64,000 nt of DNA from Bacteroidota bacterium (GCA_009773455.1 WSXU01000004.1:62001-126000); one strand, 5' to 3'; shown: positions 51,712 through 61,587, counted from the first letter of the stretch. Notes: generated by a model from the sequence alone, not told the origin. Made by a program: numbers and translations.

Positions 51712-54549
51712 TCACTTTCCGGCTGCCTTATCCCGGGCATCCTGTACAATTTTATCTGATTCCTGACGAGCCTTAACCATCAGGTTATCGCCCTGTTTCT
51801 GCGCTTCAGCAACCAGTTTGTCGGCTTTTTCATTGCCTTCCTTTTTCACTTTCTCAGCAGCCTTTTTCGCCCCTAGTTCGGCAATGGGTCCATTCTTCTT
51901 CCCTTCCGCGATCAGCTGATCAGCCCTTTTTACGGATTCAGCTTTAACTTTTGATGCCGATTCATTGGCCAGCTTCATGATGTCATCGGCCTGCTTCTGT
52001 GCATCGGCCAGTATTTTCTGCGCCCTAGCATTGGCTTCTTCGATGTATTTTCCAGCTTCTTCACGGACTTTGGCTACAGCCTCCTCTTTTTTCTGCTGTA
52101 TCTTTTCAGTTATCTGCTGTTTCATTTCCTTTACCGCATCCGAAGCCATGTTTTTCAGGCTGGTGGTTATCTTCGGGTTGGAAACAGTGCCACCGATCAT
52201 TACGGCCACCGGAATCACATCTCCGGCGCTGAAATTCGCCCCTTTCTTATTTGCTTCACCGATAAGGTTATTCAGCACATTGTTGGCCGCCCCGCCAAAT
52301 TCCGAACGCGGTATCGAGAGCTGCATCACATATTCCATGGTTTCATCAAAGGAGTTCCACCCGGAAATGCTGGCTTTGGTTTTACCCATTGCCGTTTCGA
52401 ACGGTTTCACAAACACCTTTCCATCAACCAGCTCAAAGGACAGATTTATTTTCTCAATGGCCCATTGCTTTAGCTTATCAATTTTCAGGGCATCGGCCAC
52501 TTTGGCGAAGGTATTCACATTGGTAAAGGTGAGTGCCGGCGAGCTCAGTTTGCCTCCTCCGTTAATGGAGGAATAAACCGGCATCATGGTTCCGTCGAGA
52601 GAGGTTTTCATGCTTAACTGTGTGCTTATCTTTCCCGATGCCACTCCTGCGATGGGTGCCAGTTTCTCCATGGTATTGAAGGTATTGAAAGCTTTCTTCA
52701 CATCCACATCCCTGATGTCGAGCCTGAAATCAACCACCGGCTTACCGGCCTCAGCCGTTGAATAGCTTCCGTTTACACCGATGGAGCCATCCAGGGTATT
52801 CATGTTCAGATTTTCAAGCAATAGCTGCTGATCTTTCACCCTGAGCATTCCCTTCACATTTTTTAAATCCATATTGTCATAAATCACCTGCCCGAAAGTA
52901 GCATTCATCACGAATTCAATCCCTGCCGGTATCTCAACAATGCCCATGGTTGCCGTATCAGTGGCACCGGTGGTGCCTGCCGGCTCAGTCATAAAATCGT
53001 TCACATTGAAATATGCCGAATTCAGTTGCATGGTGCCTTTAAGGTCGCCTTTATCAAACAACCAGGCCACCATATTCTCCAGTTTTCCGCTGGCCGACAA
53101 GTCATTCCTGCCGATTTTCGCGTTCAACACCGGCATTTCTGCCACTGCAGGTGAAAGGTTTAATCTTGCTTCGCTCACTGAAAGTTTCTCGGGGAATGCG
53201 GCTGTTTTATAGACTAACCCTGTGGCGACCAGCTTTCCCTCTGCCTTAAACTGATCTAATTGCCGGGCTTCGATGGCCGAAAGTTTTCCTTTGGCAAGAA
53301 TATCTGCATCAAGCAATCCTGAAAGTTCATCCCCCTTTTCGAGCGGATAAAATTTACCAACATCGTCAAGGTTCAGTTTGCCAATGATCTTCATATCAAT
53401 ATACGGATCACTCACAGGTGTGCTGGCATAAAGGCGGATATCGACCGGGTTGCCGGCCATTTCAAGGTGCAGTTTCCTGATGTCAATAATTGTTGCATCA
53501 GGGTCACCGGTTGAATTGGTGATGCCTGCCTGCATCGAGATGTTTTCAACGGGTTCGGGAAGATCAGGATACCTGAACATCGCATCGGCAATACTGATAT
53601 CAAGCCCGAAACCAGGCATGGTATTGTCACTGTAAAGCCCTTTCACAAATCCCTTCAGCGACAGGCTTCCTTTGGTCCGAACGCTGGCGAAATCCCTGGC
53701 ATAAACGGCCGGAATCAACGAAAGAAAGCTGCGGAAATCATTCTTAACGGCTTCAAAGGTGATGTCCATGTCGTACCCCGCTTCAGGCATGGCGAAGTAT
53801 CCGGCAGCAAGGAGGTCAAGTTCGTTGAGCTTCAGCGAGGCATCAGGGAAAGTAAATTTCCACGTGTTCAGATCTGCCCCTATTTTCGATGTAAGACTTG
53901 CATTAGCCTTGCTCAGGTAGCGCACGCCTTCATAATCAACGGTAAGTTCACCGATGGTTGTTTCCGTGACCAGTTCCGTGAGGTCGGCCGTGAGGTCACC
54001 GCTGAGTTCGTGGTTCACCTGCGTGGCAAGAACCAGGGTATTGAGGCTGGCATCCTCATAGATGATGGTGCCATCTTTGATTCTGAAGCTGTGCATGGCA
54101 ATCCTGAATGGCGTGGAGCTCTCCTCTTCCTTTGTGGTGGTTGTATCAGCAGAGGGCTTCATGATGTCCCAGTTGGCCCTTCCATCCTGAAGCACCCTGA
54201 ATTTAAACCGGGGATCGTCCAGTTTTACCGACCTTACCTCATATTGAGACCCACCAAGAACACTCATCAGGTCAATTGTCAGTCTCAACTCAGGAACCAT
54301 CGCCAGGGTATCTTCAGCGAACTCTCCTGAGCCGATAACCGACAGATCGGTTAGCCCCAGCGAGAAGTCGGGGAAACTCCTGAACAGCGACAGGCTTACC
54401 CCTTTGAAATCGAGGGTTGCATTCAGCGATTTATTGGCTTCCGATTTGACTGCTTCGGCTATTTTCCCTTTAAAAACAAATGGGAGCAGGATGATTGCCA
54501 ATAGGATTACCAGGAGAATAATCCCTGAGATTTTTAACGCTTTTTTCAT
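51712..54549 (-). CDS. AsmA family protein with C-terminal coiled-coil tail
   Basis: A start at 54549 (MKKALKISGIILLVILLAIILLPFVF) is preferred to 54582, as it begins directly at the membrane helix. The 945-residue protein has the AsmA/TamB-like layout: one N-terminal transmembrane helix and a long periplasmic region (LDFKGVSLSLFRSFPDFSLGLTDLSVIG ... FKAEGKLVATGLVYKT) with an AsmA-type C-terminal domain (GVASGKISTQLSMKTSLDGTMMPVYSSINGGGKLSSPALTF). The last 140 residues are a lysine/alanine/glutamate-rich coiled coil (KKEEAVAKVREEAGKYIEEA ... DAQKQADDIMKLANESASKV), not part of the usual family. AsmA-like proteins are thought to move phospholipids to the outer membrane. The tail may span or tether within the periplasm (inference). 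Confidence 0.88.
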   Translation of the reverse strand: MKKALKISGIILLVILLAIILLPFVFKGKIAEAVKSEANKSLNATLDFKGVSLSLFRSFPDFSLGLTDLSVIGSGEFAEDTLAMVPELRLTIDLMSVLGGSQYEVRSVKLDDPRFKFRVLQDGRANWDIMKPSADTTTTKEEESSTPFRIAMHSFRIKDGTIIYEDASLNTLVLATQVNHELSGDLTADLTELVTETTIGELTVDYEGVRYLSKANASLTSKIGADLNTWKFTFPDASLKLNELDLLAAGYFAMPEAGYDMDITFEAVKNDFRSFLSLIPAVYARDFASVRTKGSLSLKGFVKGLYSDNTMPGFGLDISIADAMFRYPDLPEPVENISMQAGITNSTGDPDATIIDIRKLHLEMAGNPVDIRLYASTPVSDPYIDMKIIGKLNLDDVGKFYPLEKGDELSGLLDADILAKGKLSAIEARQLDQFKAEGKLVATGLVYKTAAFPEKLSVSEARLNLSPAVAEMPVLNAKIGRNDLSASGKLENMVAWLFDKGDLKGTMQLNSAYFNVNDFMTEPAGTTGATDTATMGIVEIPAGIEFVMNATFGQVIYDNMDLKNVKGMLRVKDQQLLLENLNMNTLDGSIGVNGSYSTAEAGKPVVDFRLDIRDVDVKKAFNTFNTMEKLAPIAGVASGKISTQLSMKTSLDGTMMPVYSSINGGGKLSSPALTFTNVNTFAKVADALKIDKLKQWAIEKINLSFELVDGKVFVKPFETAMGKTKASISGWNSFDETMEYVMQLSIPRSEFGGAANNVLNNLIGEANKKGANFSAGDVIPVAVMIGGTVSNPKITTSLKNMASDAVKEMKQQITEKIQQKKEEAVAKVREEAGKYIEEANARAQKILADAQKQADDIMKLANESASKVKAESVKRADQLIAEGKKNGPIAELGAKKAAEKVKKEGNEKADKLVAEAQKQGDNLMVKARQESDKIVQDARDKAAGK

Positions 54550-54881
54550 ATACTGTCGGGTATTTGATTCACAGGAGCCCAACCGGAAACAATAATTAAC
54601 AATTTGCTGCCAGCCGGAAATAAGGTTTGCTTTAATAACATTGCGATCTGTAAAATGTTGTCCTTGTTAAGGGCTGAATTCATCACATTTTCATACAAAC
54701 AACAGAGAAATGTAACCGTTAGCTGTCTATGTATTTCAGGAATGAGGGCATGACGATAATCTCCGGAATCATAAAACCTGAAAAGAACGGATAAAACTCC
54801 GGTATGAAATGCTGGCAGTGAGACTTCCTTCAGGCTGCGCAGCCATGTTAAAATTAAAAAAAGATACAACCCGCAGAAAAA

Positions 54882-54908
54882 AAAAGCGCCGGATATTCCG
54901 GCGCTTTT
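54882..54908 (-). terminator. rho-independent terminator after the DUF349 gene
   Basis: On the minus strand AAAAGCGCCGGA pairs with TCCGGCGCTTTT around a 3-nt loop and runs into a long T tract (nine bases of A on the plus strand, 54877-54885). It lies 4 bp after the stop codon of the DUF349 gene. Confidence 0.92.
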
Positions 54909-54911
54909 CAT

Positions 54912-57251
54912 TTATTGGTTGGCTTCGCGAAGCATCTTCAGTTTTGCTTCGAGCATCTGAAGCTCTTCTTTGGCCTTGTCGATCTTTTTCTCAAATTCCT
55001 GTTTCAACAGGTTGGCCGTTTTTGAATTGGCGAAGAAACCGATGTTGTTTTCCCAGGTTTTGATTTCATCCTGCAGTTGCTGTATCTTACCCAGAACAAA
55101 ACTGCGTTCTTTGCTGATAACCCTGCCGGCATCGGGCGAATCCTTCGCCATGCGTTCCACGCGGTTACGGTAGTTGTTGGCACCCATCGACATGGATTCC
55201 ATTTTCAGTTTTTCAAAATGCTTGTTGATCAGCAGCCTGAAATCGGCCTGAAGTTTTTCCTTTTCCTTGATGGGGACATGACCGATTTCCATCCACTGGC
55301 GCTGAAAATCCTTCAGGGTTTCAACGGCCTGGTTGCGGTCATCACCAACTTCAAATTCCTTTACTTTTTCAATCAGGTCAAGCTTGAGCTTCATATTCTC
55401 ATCCTCATGGCTTGATACATTCTTGAAATATTCAGTCTTGGTTGAGAAAAACTCATCGCAGGCCGCCCTGAAACGTTTCCAGATACGGTCGCTTTGTTTC
55501 CTAGGCACCGGTCCTATCTTTTTCCATTCGTTCTGAAGGTTGATCAGTTCACGGCTGGTATTTTTCCAGTCGGTGCTGTTTCGTAACGATTCAGCCTGGA
55601 CACACAGATCGAGCTTCAGGTTGAAATTATGCATCTGCTGCTCTTTCAGCTTGTTGAAATACTCTTTCTTCGTGTTGAAGAATCCATCAAGCGAAGTCTT
55701 GAAACGCGCCCATATTTCGTTGTTCTGCTTTTTGGGTGCCGGACCAATGGTTTTCCAGATTTTCAGCAATTCTGTAATCTGGGCTGTGGTATCCTGCCAT
55801 GCCTTGATCGAATCACTTTCACCGGCCATCAGTTGTTCGGCTTTTTCACAAAGGATCACCTTGGCAGCATAATTCTGCTCGAGGCTGTCCTGCATTTCAT
55901 TGTAGTACTCACGGCGACGCTCATTGATCTTTTCAGTCGCGCTGCGGAAACGTTCCCAGAGCTCATCCTTTTTATCCTGGGGAACCGGTCCGACTTCCTT
56001 CCACTCTTCATGGTACTGCTGGAGCTGTTTGAACGATTTGATGATGGAGGTTTCGAGCAGCAGTTCTTCCGCTTTTTCGCACAAATGAACCTTCACCTCA
56101 AGATTTTTCTTGAGGTCGAGATCCTTCAGCTCCTTGTTAATTTTAACTTTATCGAAGAATTTCTCAACCAGGAAATGGTAATTTTGCCACAGGGTATTGA
56201 TTTCCCCTTTGGGAACCATCCCGATGGTTTTCCAGCGTTCCTGCAGGGTCTTGAATTCATCGTAGGTCTTCTTAAGCGTTTCCTCGGAATTGATAAGAAC
56301 TTTAAGTTCCTCCAGAATACGGGTTTTGGCCTCCAGGTTTTTTACCTTGACCTTTTCCTGCTCCTCGTTGTATTTTGCTTTATTCTGTTTGTATATGTTA
56401 AAGGCTGCTTTAAACCTTTCTTCAATGGCATCGTCCTGAACAGGCTGTACTTCTGCAGGTGTTTCTGCATCGGCATCAACGTTCACTTCGGCTAGTTTCT
56501 GGTAAAGCTCCTGTTTGAATTCCTTGTTTAGTTTGAGGAAAGCAAGACGCACAAGTCCAACAGCAGATTTGATGGCATTCACATTCGGATCTTTCACAAG
56601 ATCCTCAAGTTTTTCAACCAGCTGATCGCGGTTGAGGCCTTCAAACAATGGGTTTGCTTCTTCCAGATGTTCCTCTATTTCATCTGTCTCATCCTCATCG
56701 GCCGATTCTTCTGCAACAAGCAGTGTTTCTTCAACCACAGGCACTGCCATTTCTTCAACCACTGTTTCCACTGCCACTGGTTCCATTTCAGCAACCGGCT
56801 CAGGTTCGGCCACAGGGCTCAATTTTAAAGCTTCTTCAGCAACAACAGCTGCTTCCGGCTCTTCAGCAACAACGGCAGCTTCAGGCTCTTCAGCAACAAC
56901 GGCAGCTTCAGGCTCTTCAGCAACGGCAACTTTAGCAACCGGTTCGGTTTCCTCAACGGCAGGAACTTCAGTTTCAGCTGCGATCTCTTCAGATTCTGCC
57001 TCAACAGGCACCTGTTCAACCTCTACAGTGGTAACCTCTGCGGGAAGTTCTTCCTCAACTGTGGCTGGCACTTCTGCTTCTAAAGCAGGTACCTCAGCAG
57101 GTGTTCCGGCATCCATTGCTTCTGCAGCAACTTCAGCCTGATTTTCAATAGTTTCAACATTTTCAACCGTTTCTTCAACGGGAAGGGAGTTCTCATCCTG
57201 ATTGAGATTTTCATTCTCAGGATTTTGATTGGACTGATCTTTCGTTTTCAT
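54912..57251 (-). CDS. five-copy DUF349 protein with acidic repeat N-terminus
   Basis: A start at 57251 (MKTKDQSNQNPENENLNQ) is preferred over 57293. The 779-residue protein is soluble. Its first 210 residues are very acidic and Ala/Val/Pro-rich, including three copies of the 9-residue unit VAEEPEAAV. The rest has five helical DUF349 repeats, each with a W-K/M-x-I/V-G-x-V/A-P turn (RWKTIGMVP, EWKEVGPVP, IWKTIGPAP, EWKKIGPVP, QWMEIGHVP) and a downstream FR/FK...FF helix. A coiled coil closes the protein (LLKQEFEKKIDKAKEELQMLEAKLKML). This architecture is conserved across Bacteroidota and present in single copy; its function is not established. It ends at a strong terminator. Confidence 0.9.
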   Translation of the reverse strand: MKTKDQSNQNPENENLNQDENSLPVEETVENVETIENQAEVAAEAMDAGTPAEVPALEAEVPATVEEELPAEVTTVEVEQVPVEAESEEIAAETEVPAVEETEPVAKVAVAEEPEAAVVAEEPEAAVVAEEPEAAVVAEEALKLSPVAEPEPVAEMEPVAVETVVEEMAVPVVEETLLVAEESADEDETDEIEEHLEEANPLFEGLNRDQLVEKLEDLVKDPNVNAIKSAVGLVRLAFLKLNKEFKQELYQKLAEVNVDADAETPAEVQPVQDDAIEERFKAAFNIYKQNKAKYNEEQEKVKVKNLEAKTRILEELKVLINSEETLKKTYDEFKTLQERWKTIGMVPKGEINTLWQNYHFLVEKFFDKVKINKELKDLDLKKNLEVKVHLCEKAEELLLETSIIKSFKQLQQYHEEWKEVGPVPQDKKDELWERFRSATEKINERRREYYNEMQDSLEQNYAAKVILCEKAEQLMAGESDSIKAWQDTTAQITELLKIWKTIGPAPKKQNNEIWARFKTSLDGFFNTKKEYFNKLKEQQMHNFNLKLDLCVQAESLRNSTDWKNTSRELINLQNEWKKIGPVPRKQSDRIWKRFRAACDEFFSTKTEYFKNVSSHEDENMKLKLDLIEKVKEFEVGDDRNQAVETLKDFQRQWMEIGHVPIKEKEKLQADFRLLINKHFEKLKMESMSMGANNYRNRVERMAKDSPDAGRVISKERSFVLGKIQQLQDEIKTWENNIGFFANSKTANLLKQEFEKKIDKAKEELQMLEAKLKMLREANQ
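56842..56922. repeat. three tandem 27-bp repeats in the DUF349 gene
   Basis: Three 27-bp units (56842, 56869, 56896) encode three copies of VAEEPEAAV on the minus strand. The second and third are identical and the first has a few substitutions, so copy number can vary in frame by slippage or recombination. Confidence 0.88.
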
Positions 57252-57442
57252 CAGGAATTCAAATGAATGATTAATAATAGGTTGAGTAAGCATTCCTCAC
57301 ACATCCGGATCTTAATCCACTGCCGGTTTTTCAATTATTAAAATAGATTTTCCGGGAAAGGCTTTCGGGCCGGTAATTTATGGAGGCAGGATTTAAACTG
57401 TTTATATTTCAGTTGTTTGGGTTCTCAATTATTTCAGGGTTG

Positions 57443-57450
57443 CAAAGGTA
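57443..57450 (-). promoter_or_regulatory. -7 box for the DUF349 gene
   Basis: On the minus strand this reads TACCTTTG, a perfect Bacteroidota -7 match, 192 bp before the start codon at 57251. TTG about 14 bp further upstream is too close to be an ideal -33 element. The leader would be about 185 nt long. Confidence 0.4.
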
Positions 57451-57523
57451 ATAATATTTTTCTGCAACTACACATACTTGAGGCATTTCCATAAGAATAA
57501 ATGACGGCTGTCAATCGCGGCAA

Positions 57524-59851
57524 TCAGAGCGGCCTTTTGTTAAATATAAGGTAGCCGAATTTCAGAAAGAAAGACCAGGGATCATTCTCACCGTTAAAAT
57601 AATTCACACTGATACTGATGGGGCCGACCGGACTGAAATAGACCAGCGCACTCGAAGCCACAGGCCACACCCTGATCTGCGAAGCATTTCTGGCCAGCCT
57701 TGTTACCGGCGTTTGTTCAATGCCCCGCGTGGGCATAAAGAGGTAAGCCTCCATACGCCAGTCGATGCTTTTCCTGATTGAATAAATATTCCGTGATCCA
57801 AGGGCAAGGTATTTATTGGCCCTGAATTGCGGCATAAACCTGACGCGGCTTTCAGGCAAAGGCTGAAAAGCACTTGAGGAAAGGATGGTAGAAGAATAAT
57901 TGCTGAAATATTTTTGAGATGAAAAAAAGGCTTCCCCATATATGCCAAAGCGAAACCGTCCGTATTTTTTAAAATAATTCTCATACACAAGCCGGCTCTG
58001 TATCCAGGAGTGGTTGCTCGATGTATCGGTATCAACGGGTGAAGTACTTCCGGGAAAATAGTTTTCACGACCCAATACCACACAGGTTTTCAGAAATAAC
58101 CGGGCACCGCTGCTGGCATATTCCTTGCGGTTCAGGTTATTGAATTCCATCACGATTCCTGGTGAATAAAACTGAAAAACCGTTTTATCGAGGGTATCGG
58201 ATTTCGAAAAAATATTGGTCTGGTAGTAATCGTCGCGATTGGCCCCCGCCTGAAAATCGATGGTAAGCATTCCGTCATTCGTTACCGGAAAACCAGCCGA
58301 TAACGTCAGGAAATTATCCCGCTCAATCAGGAAATAAGGGTCCTCATCCTCAAAGAAATAGGTATTTGTCTTGAAATAGTTGAATTTGTTGAACACAAAT
58401 TGCGCTTTGAGTGAGAAGGGATGCCTGTAGGGAAAATCGATCCTGCTTTCAATCATGCCGGAATTATAGAACCTGCCGAAGTAGGCGTTTGCCTGAAACC
58501 GCGTGGCGTTTTTATTCCAGTTGTTGTATTGTAACTGCAGAAACAATTCATTCACAGCACTTGATGTTACTGCACCTCCTACCGAAGCCAGCACCTGAAT
58601 CTGGCTTTTAACATCCAGCATCAGATCATAAAACCCTGTTGCTTCGTTGAAATACAATCGCGGATAAATCTGCTCTATCTTGCCTTCCGAAAGCAATTTA
58701 AAGTATTCAGGCTCAATCATTCCCAGGCTGAGGTTAGCAACTTCACCTCCCTTGCCTGCTTTTGCGGCACTGAATGCATTTTTTCTCAGAATACGGTTCA
58801 CGTATTCAAACTGGCCGCTTTTCAAACCGGTAACATGAAAATTGCCGATCAGCAAAGGGGGCTTCCGGTTATTGAAAAACGCACGCTTTGCCTCCATTTT
58901 CTTCAAGGATACTGTGTCAACGACAAAGGACCGTATTTCAGCAATTTTCCTCCTGGTAGCTACATAACCACTGTCGATAAATTCCCTGGTATTGCTGAAG
59001 TCGATTACATTGACTTTCTTGAGATTTGGTTTGATCAGAACACCATTCTCACAGATGACAGAGTACTGACTTTTCAGCATCAGCATGTTCTGAATCTGGG
59101 AGATGATGTTGTCAGCCTCAGGCTCAGCATAATTCGCCGAAGCCTGACTCCCGATGATGATATCGGGAAAGAAATCCTCAAGCATGATATCGGAAGGGAA
59201 ATTATTGTACATCCCCCCGTCGAACAAAAGCTTACCGTCAATCCGGATCGGTTTGAAATAGAACGGGAAAGTCATGGAGGCCCGGATCGAACTTCCCAGA
59301 TCGCCATCGCGGAGAACCACCGGCTCAGTCCGGGCAATATCGGAAGCCATGCACCTGAAAGGAACCATCAGGCTGTCGAAATTGTAGCCTGCAGCAGCGC
59401 TGGCTCCGGCAAATATCTTCATAAAGGCGAAATCCATCAAAACAGGGGAGATGATGTTTGACGGCAGGCTTGCAGAAACAACAGAATCAACCCTGAACCT
59501 GAAATCAGCCCAGGAAGCATCGGGTTCAGGTTTTTTGAAAAAGTAGGTATACTTTTCATCCACTTTGCCCGACAACCAGTAATCAAATTCGGGAGAGGTA
59601 ACCATGGCTTCAATCTCATCGGGTGAATACCCTGAGGCATACAATCCCCCGATAATCGCACCCATCGAAGTTCCTGTGATATAGTCGATTGGAATCCCTT
59701 CCTCTTCAAGCGCCCTGATCACCCCGATATGCGTAACCCCCTTGGATCCTCCCCCGCTCAATACCAATCCCACTTTCTGACCATTTGCAGGTATGAAAAG
59801 AAAAAGGGCTGCAATAAGGATCAGGAAAAACTGTAACCGCTTTGTTTTCAT
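57524..59851 (-). CDS. patatin-like phospholipase with BamA-like C-terminal domain
   Basis: The 775-residue protein has a signal peptide (QFFLILIAALFLFIPANG) and a patatin domain: oxyanion loop SGGGSKG (about 32-38), nucleophile elbow GTSMGA (about 59-64) and catalytic Asp in LLFDGGMYNNFP. The middle (about 340-420) resembles a POTRA domain (FHVTGLKSGQFEYVNRIL) and the C-terminal 350 residues are a BamA/Omp85-type barrel (QLQYNNWNKNATRFQANAYFGR ... RFQANA ... GPISISVNYFNGENDPWSFFLKFGYLIF). This matches the type Vd-like/PlpD arrangement, in which the lipase part may be exported by its own barrel. It would hydrolyse phospholipids at the surface. A minus-strand promoter (TATCTTTA) lies near 59889. 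Confidence 0.9.
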   Translation of the reverse strand: MKTKRLQFFLILIAALFLFIPANGQKVGLVLSGGGSKGVTHIGVIRALEEEGIPIDYITGTSMGAIIGGLYASGYSPDEIEAMVTSPEFDYWLSGKVDEKYTYFFKKPEPDASWADFRFRVDSVVSASLPSNIISPVLMDFAFMKIFAGASAAAGYNFDSLMVPFRCMASDIARTEPVVLRDGDLGSSIRASMTFPFYFKPIRIDGKLLFDGGMYNNFPSDIMLEDFFPDIIIGSQASANYAEPEADNIISQIQNMLMLKSQYSVICENGVLIKPNLKKVNVIDFSNTREFIDSGYVATRRKIAEIRSFVVDTVSLKKMEAKRAFFNNRKPPLLIGNFHVTGLKSGQFEYVNRILRKNAFSAAKAGKGGEVANLSLGMIEPEYFKLLSEGKIEQIYPRLYFNEATGFYDLMLDVKSQIQVLASVGGAVTSSAVNELFLQLQYNNWNKNATRFQANAYFGRFYNSGMIESRIDFPYRHPFSLKAQFVFNKFNYFKTNTYFFEDEDPYFLIERDNFLTLSAGFPVTNDGMLTIDFQAGANRDDYYQTNIFSKSDTLDKTVFQFYSPGIVMEFNNLNRKEYASSGARLFLKTCVVLGRENYFPGSTSPVDTDTSSNHSWIQSRLVYENYFKKYGRFRFGIYGEAFFSSQKYFSNYSSTILSSSAFQPLPESRVRFMPQFRANKYLALGSRNIYSIRKSIDWRMEAYLFMPTRGIEQTPVTRLARNASQIRVWPVASSALVYFSPVGPISISVNYFNGENDPWSFFLKFGYLIFNKRPL

Positions 59852-59904
59852 TTATCTGAATCAATGGAAATACAATATTTCCGGATATGTAAAGATAAAC
59901 AAAG

Positions 59905-59934
59905 CAGCGATGCGATTTTTCAACCGCATCGCTG
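59905..59934 (-). terminator. likely terminator after the methionine gamma-lyase gene
   Basis: CAGCGATGCG pairs perfectly with CGCATCGCTG around a 10-nt loop, 25 bp past the stop codon of the upstream minus-strand gene; on the minus strand it runs into CTTTGTTT. A candidate promoter for the next gene overlaps it. Confidence 0.65.
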
Positions 59935-59959
59935 TTTTACGTTAAATTTATGAAATACT

Positions 59960-61144
59960 TTATACCAGTAAAAGTGCCTGTTCAAGGTCACCAATCAGAT
60001 CATCAACATCCTCGATGCCAACAGAATATCTTACCAGGCCATCGGTGATCCCGGCTTTGAGCTTTGCTTCGGCAGATACTTTGGAGTGGGTCATCGAAGC
60101 CGGATGCTGAATAAGGGTTTCAACACCACCCAGGGAAACGGCCAGAATAGCGACTTTGACATTGTCCATCAGAACTTTTCCGGCTATCAGACCACCCTTC
60201 AACTCAAAGCTGATCATCGAACCAAAGCCATCCATCTGCTTTTGAGCGAGGGCATGCTGAGGATGCGAAGGTAATCCCGGATACATCACCCATTCCACTT
60301 TTGGGTGATTCTCCAGGTAAGCGGCGATTTTCATGGCATTTGCCTGAGAACGCTCAATGCGGATGCCCAGGGTCCGGATGCCACGGATCACCATATATGC
60401 CTGATGCGGATCCATATTACACCCCAGGGTAACCATCATGGATTTCAGTTTACTTCCAAGCGCCTTGTCCCTGGTTACAATCATACCGGCTACAATGTCT
60501 GCATGACCGTTCAGGAATTTTGTCATGGAATGAAAAACGACGTCAGCACCCATTTCGAGCGGACGCTGAAGATAAGGGCTGCAGAAGGTATTATCAACTA
60601 CCATCAGCATACCGTGGTCGTGGGCCAGTTTTGCACAGGCTTCCAGATCGGTAATATCCATGGTTGGATTGGCGGGAGTTTCGATATATAACACCCTGGA
60701 ATTTGGTCTGATGGCTGCCTTAATCTCTTCAATACTGGCAGTATTGACATAGGTTGATTCAACTCCAAACCTCGACCAGTGTTGCTCCATAACCACCCTC
60801 GACGGACCATAAACAGCAGCCGAGCTGACCATATGGTCACCTTTTGACAACAGTGCCATATAAATGGTATTGACTGCCGCCATACCCGAGGAGGTGGCAA
60901 TGCCCTGCGCGCCCGACTCCAGATCTGCAACCAGGGTCTCAAGCGCGTTTATGGTCGGATTTCCGATGCGCGTATAAATATATCCGTCGTCTTCACCGGA
61001 GAAACACTTTGCACCATGGTCGGCACTGTCGAAAATAAAGGTTGATGTCTGATAAATGGGCACTGTTGCGCTACCAAGCGGATTTTCAAATTCGCCTCCG
61101 TGAATCATGCGCGAATTGATTCCCAGCTTTTTACTTTGTTTCAT
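59960..61144 (-). CDS. Cys/Met-metabolism PLP lyase, methionine gamma-lyase-like
   Basis: The 394-residue cytosolic protein is a fold-type I PLP enzyme of the Cys/Met family. Visible motifs: VPIYQTSTFIFDSADHGAKCFSG near the start, YTRIGNPTINALE, TSSGMAAVNTIYMALL, ETPANPTMDITD, VDNTFCSPYLQRPLEMGAD and the PLP lysine in SMTKFLNGHADIV (about residue 207). The ACCFxGE and RIGNPT segments favour methionine gamma-lyase, which turns methionine into methanethiol, 2-oxobutyrate and ammonia. The Cys that follows YG in the classic enzyme (YGCT) is Pro here (VYGPSRVV), so cystathionine lyase or synthase activity is also possible. It lies 44 bp after a VOC gene and probably shares a transcript with it and the DUF134 regulator. 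Confidence 0.88.
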   Translation of the reverse strand: MKQSKKLGINSRMIHGGEFENPLGSATVPIYQTSTFIFDSADHGAKCFSGEDDGYIYTRIGNPTINALETLVADLESGAQGIATSSGMAAVNTIYMALLSKGDHMVSSAAVYGPSRVVMEQHWSRFGVESTYVNTASIEEIKAAIRPNSRVLYIETPANPTMDITDLEACAKLAHDHGMLMVVDNTFCSPYLQRPLEMGADVVFHSMTKFLNGHADIVAGMIVTRDKALGSKLKSMMVTLGCNMDPHQAYMVIRGIRTLGIRIERSQANAMKIAAYLENHPKVEWVMYPGLPSHPQHALAQKQMDGFGSMISFELKGGLIAGKVLMDNVKVAILAVSLGGVETLIQHPASMTHSKVSAEAKLKAGITDGLVRYSVGIEDVDDLIGDLEQALLLV

Positions 61145-61188
61145 TACTTTTCGGTTTATTATTTGAATTAAATCTTCTGTTGCAATAA

Positions 61189-61569
61189 TTACTCAGCCTG
61201 TTTGATTTCAAACCGGTTACCGCTCCTGTCGCTGATAAAGGCAAGTTTTGATGATGGCCTGTTGACCCTGACCACAGGGTAACCTGCTGTTTCAGCGCGC
61301 TGGCTTATCCCATCAACATCGCTTTCATTCAGGCAGATGTGGCTGATTTGAGATGCGCTCTTATTTCCCGTAAAATAAAGTTCTATTCTGAATCCGTTCC
61401 TTTCAACCACTGCGACATTGATTGGCTCATTGATGCCGAAAATAAGGTCAGCTGTTCCATGATCGATCTCGAACCGGTAATTTTCGGTAAATCCAAGAAC
61501 TTTTTCATAAAAGTCATGAACCTCAGAAGAGGAGACAAGCGGGAGTGCAATATGATTCAGCAGTTCCAT
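61189..61569 (-). CDS. VOC family protein
   Basis: The 126-residue protein has a VOC (glyoxalase-like) fold: LLNHIALPLVSSSEVHDFYEKVLGFTENYRF, GFRIELYFTG, then ISHICLNESDVDGISQRAETAGYPVVRV and the closing KLAFISDRSGNRFEIKQ. Possible metal ligands are His6 and the final Glu, but the set is not certain. Its neighbours are the DUF134 regulator 18 bp upstream and the Met/Cys PLP lyase 44 bp downstream, suggesting a role with thiol or carbonyl products of that enzyme (inference). Confidence 0.86.
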   Translation of the reverse strand: MELLNHIALPLVSSSEVHDFYEKVLGFTENYRFEIDHGTADLIFGINEPINVAVVERNGFRIELYFTGNKSASQISHICLNESDVDGISQRAETAGYPVVRVNRPSSKLAFISDRSGNRFEIKQAE

Positions 61570-61587
61570 TCTGTTATTTTCCCGGCG

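Noticed and set aside
56632-57141. Serine/alanine/threonine-rich plus-strand frame opposite the acidic head of the DUF349 protein
   Set aside because: It is the antisense of the E/A/V repeats and has no start context; the minus-strand gene is strongly supported.
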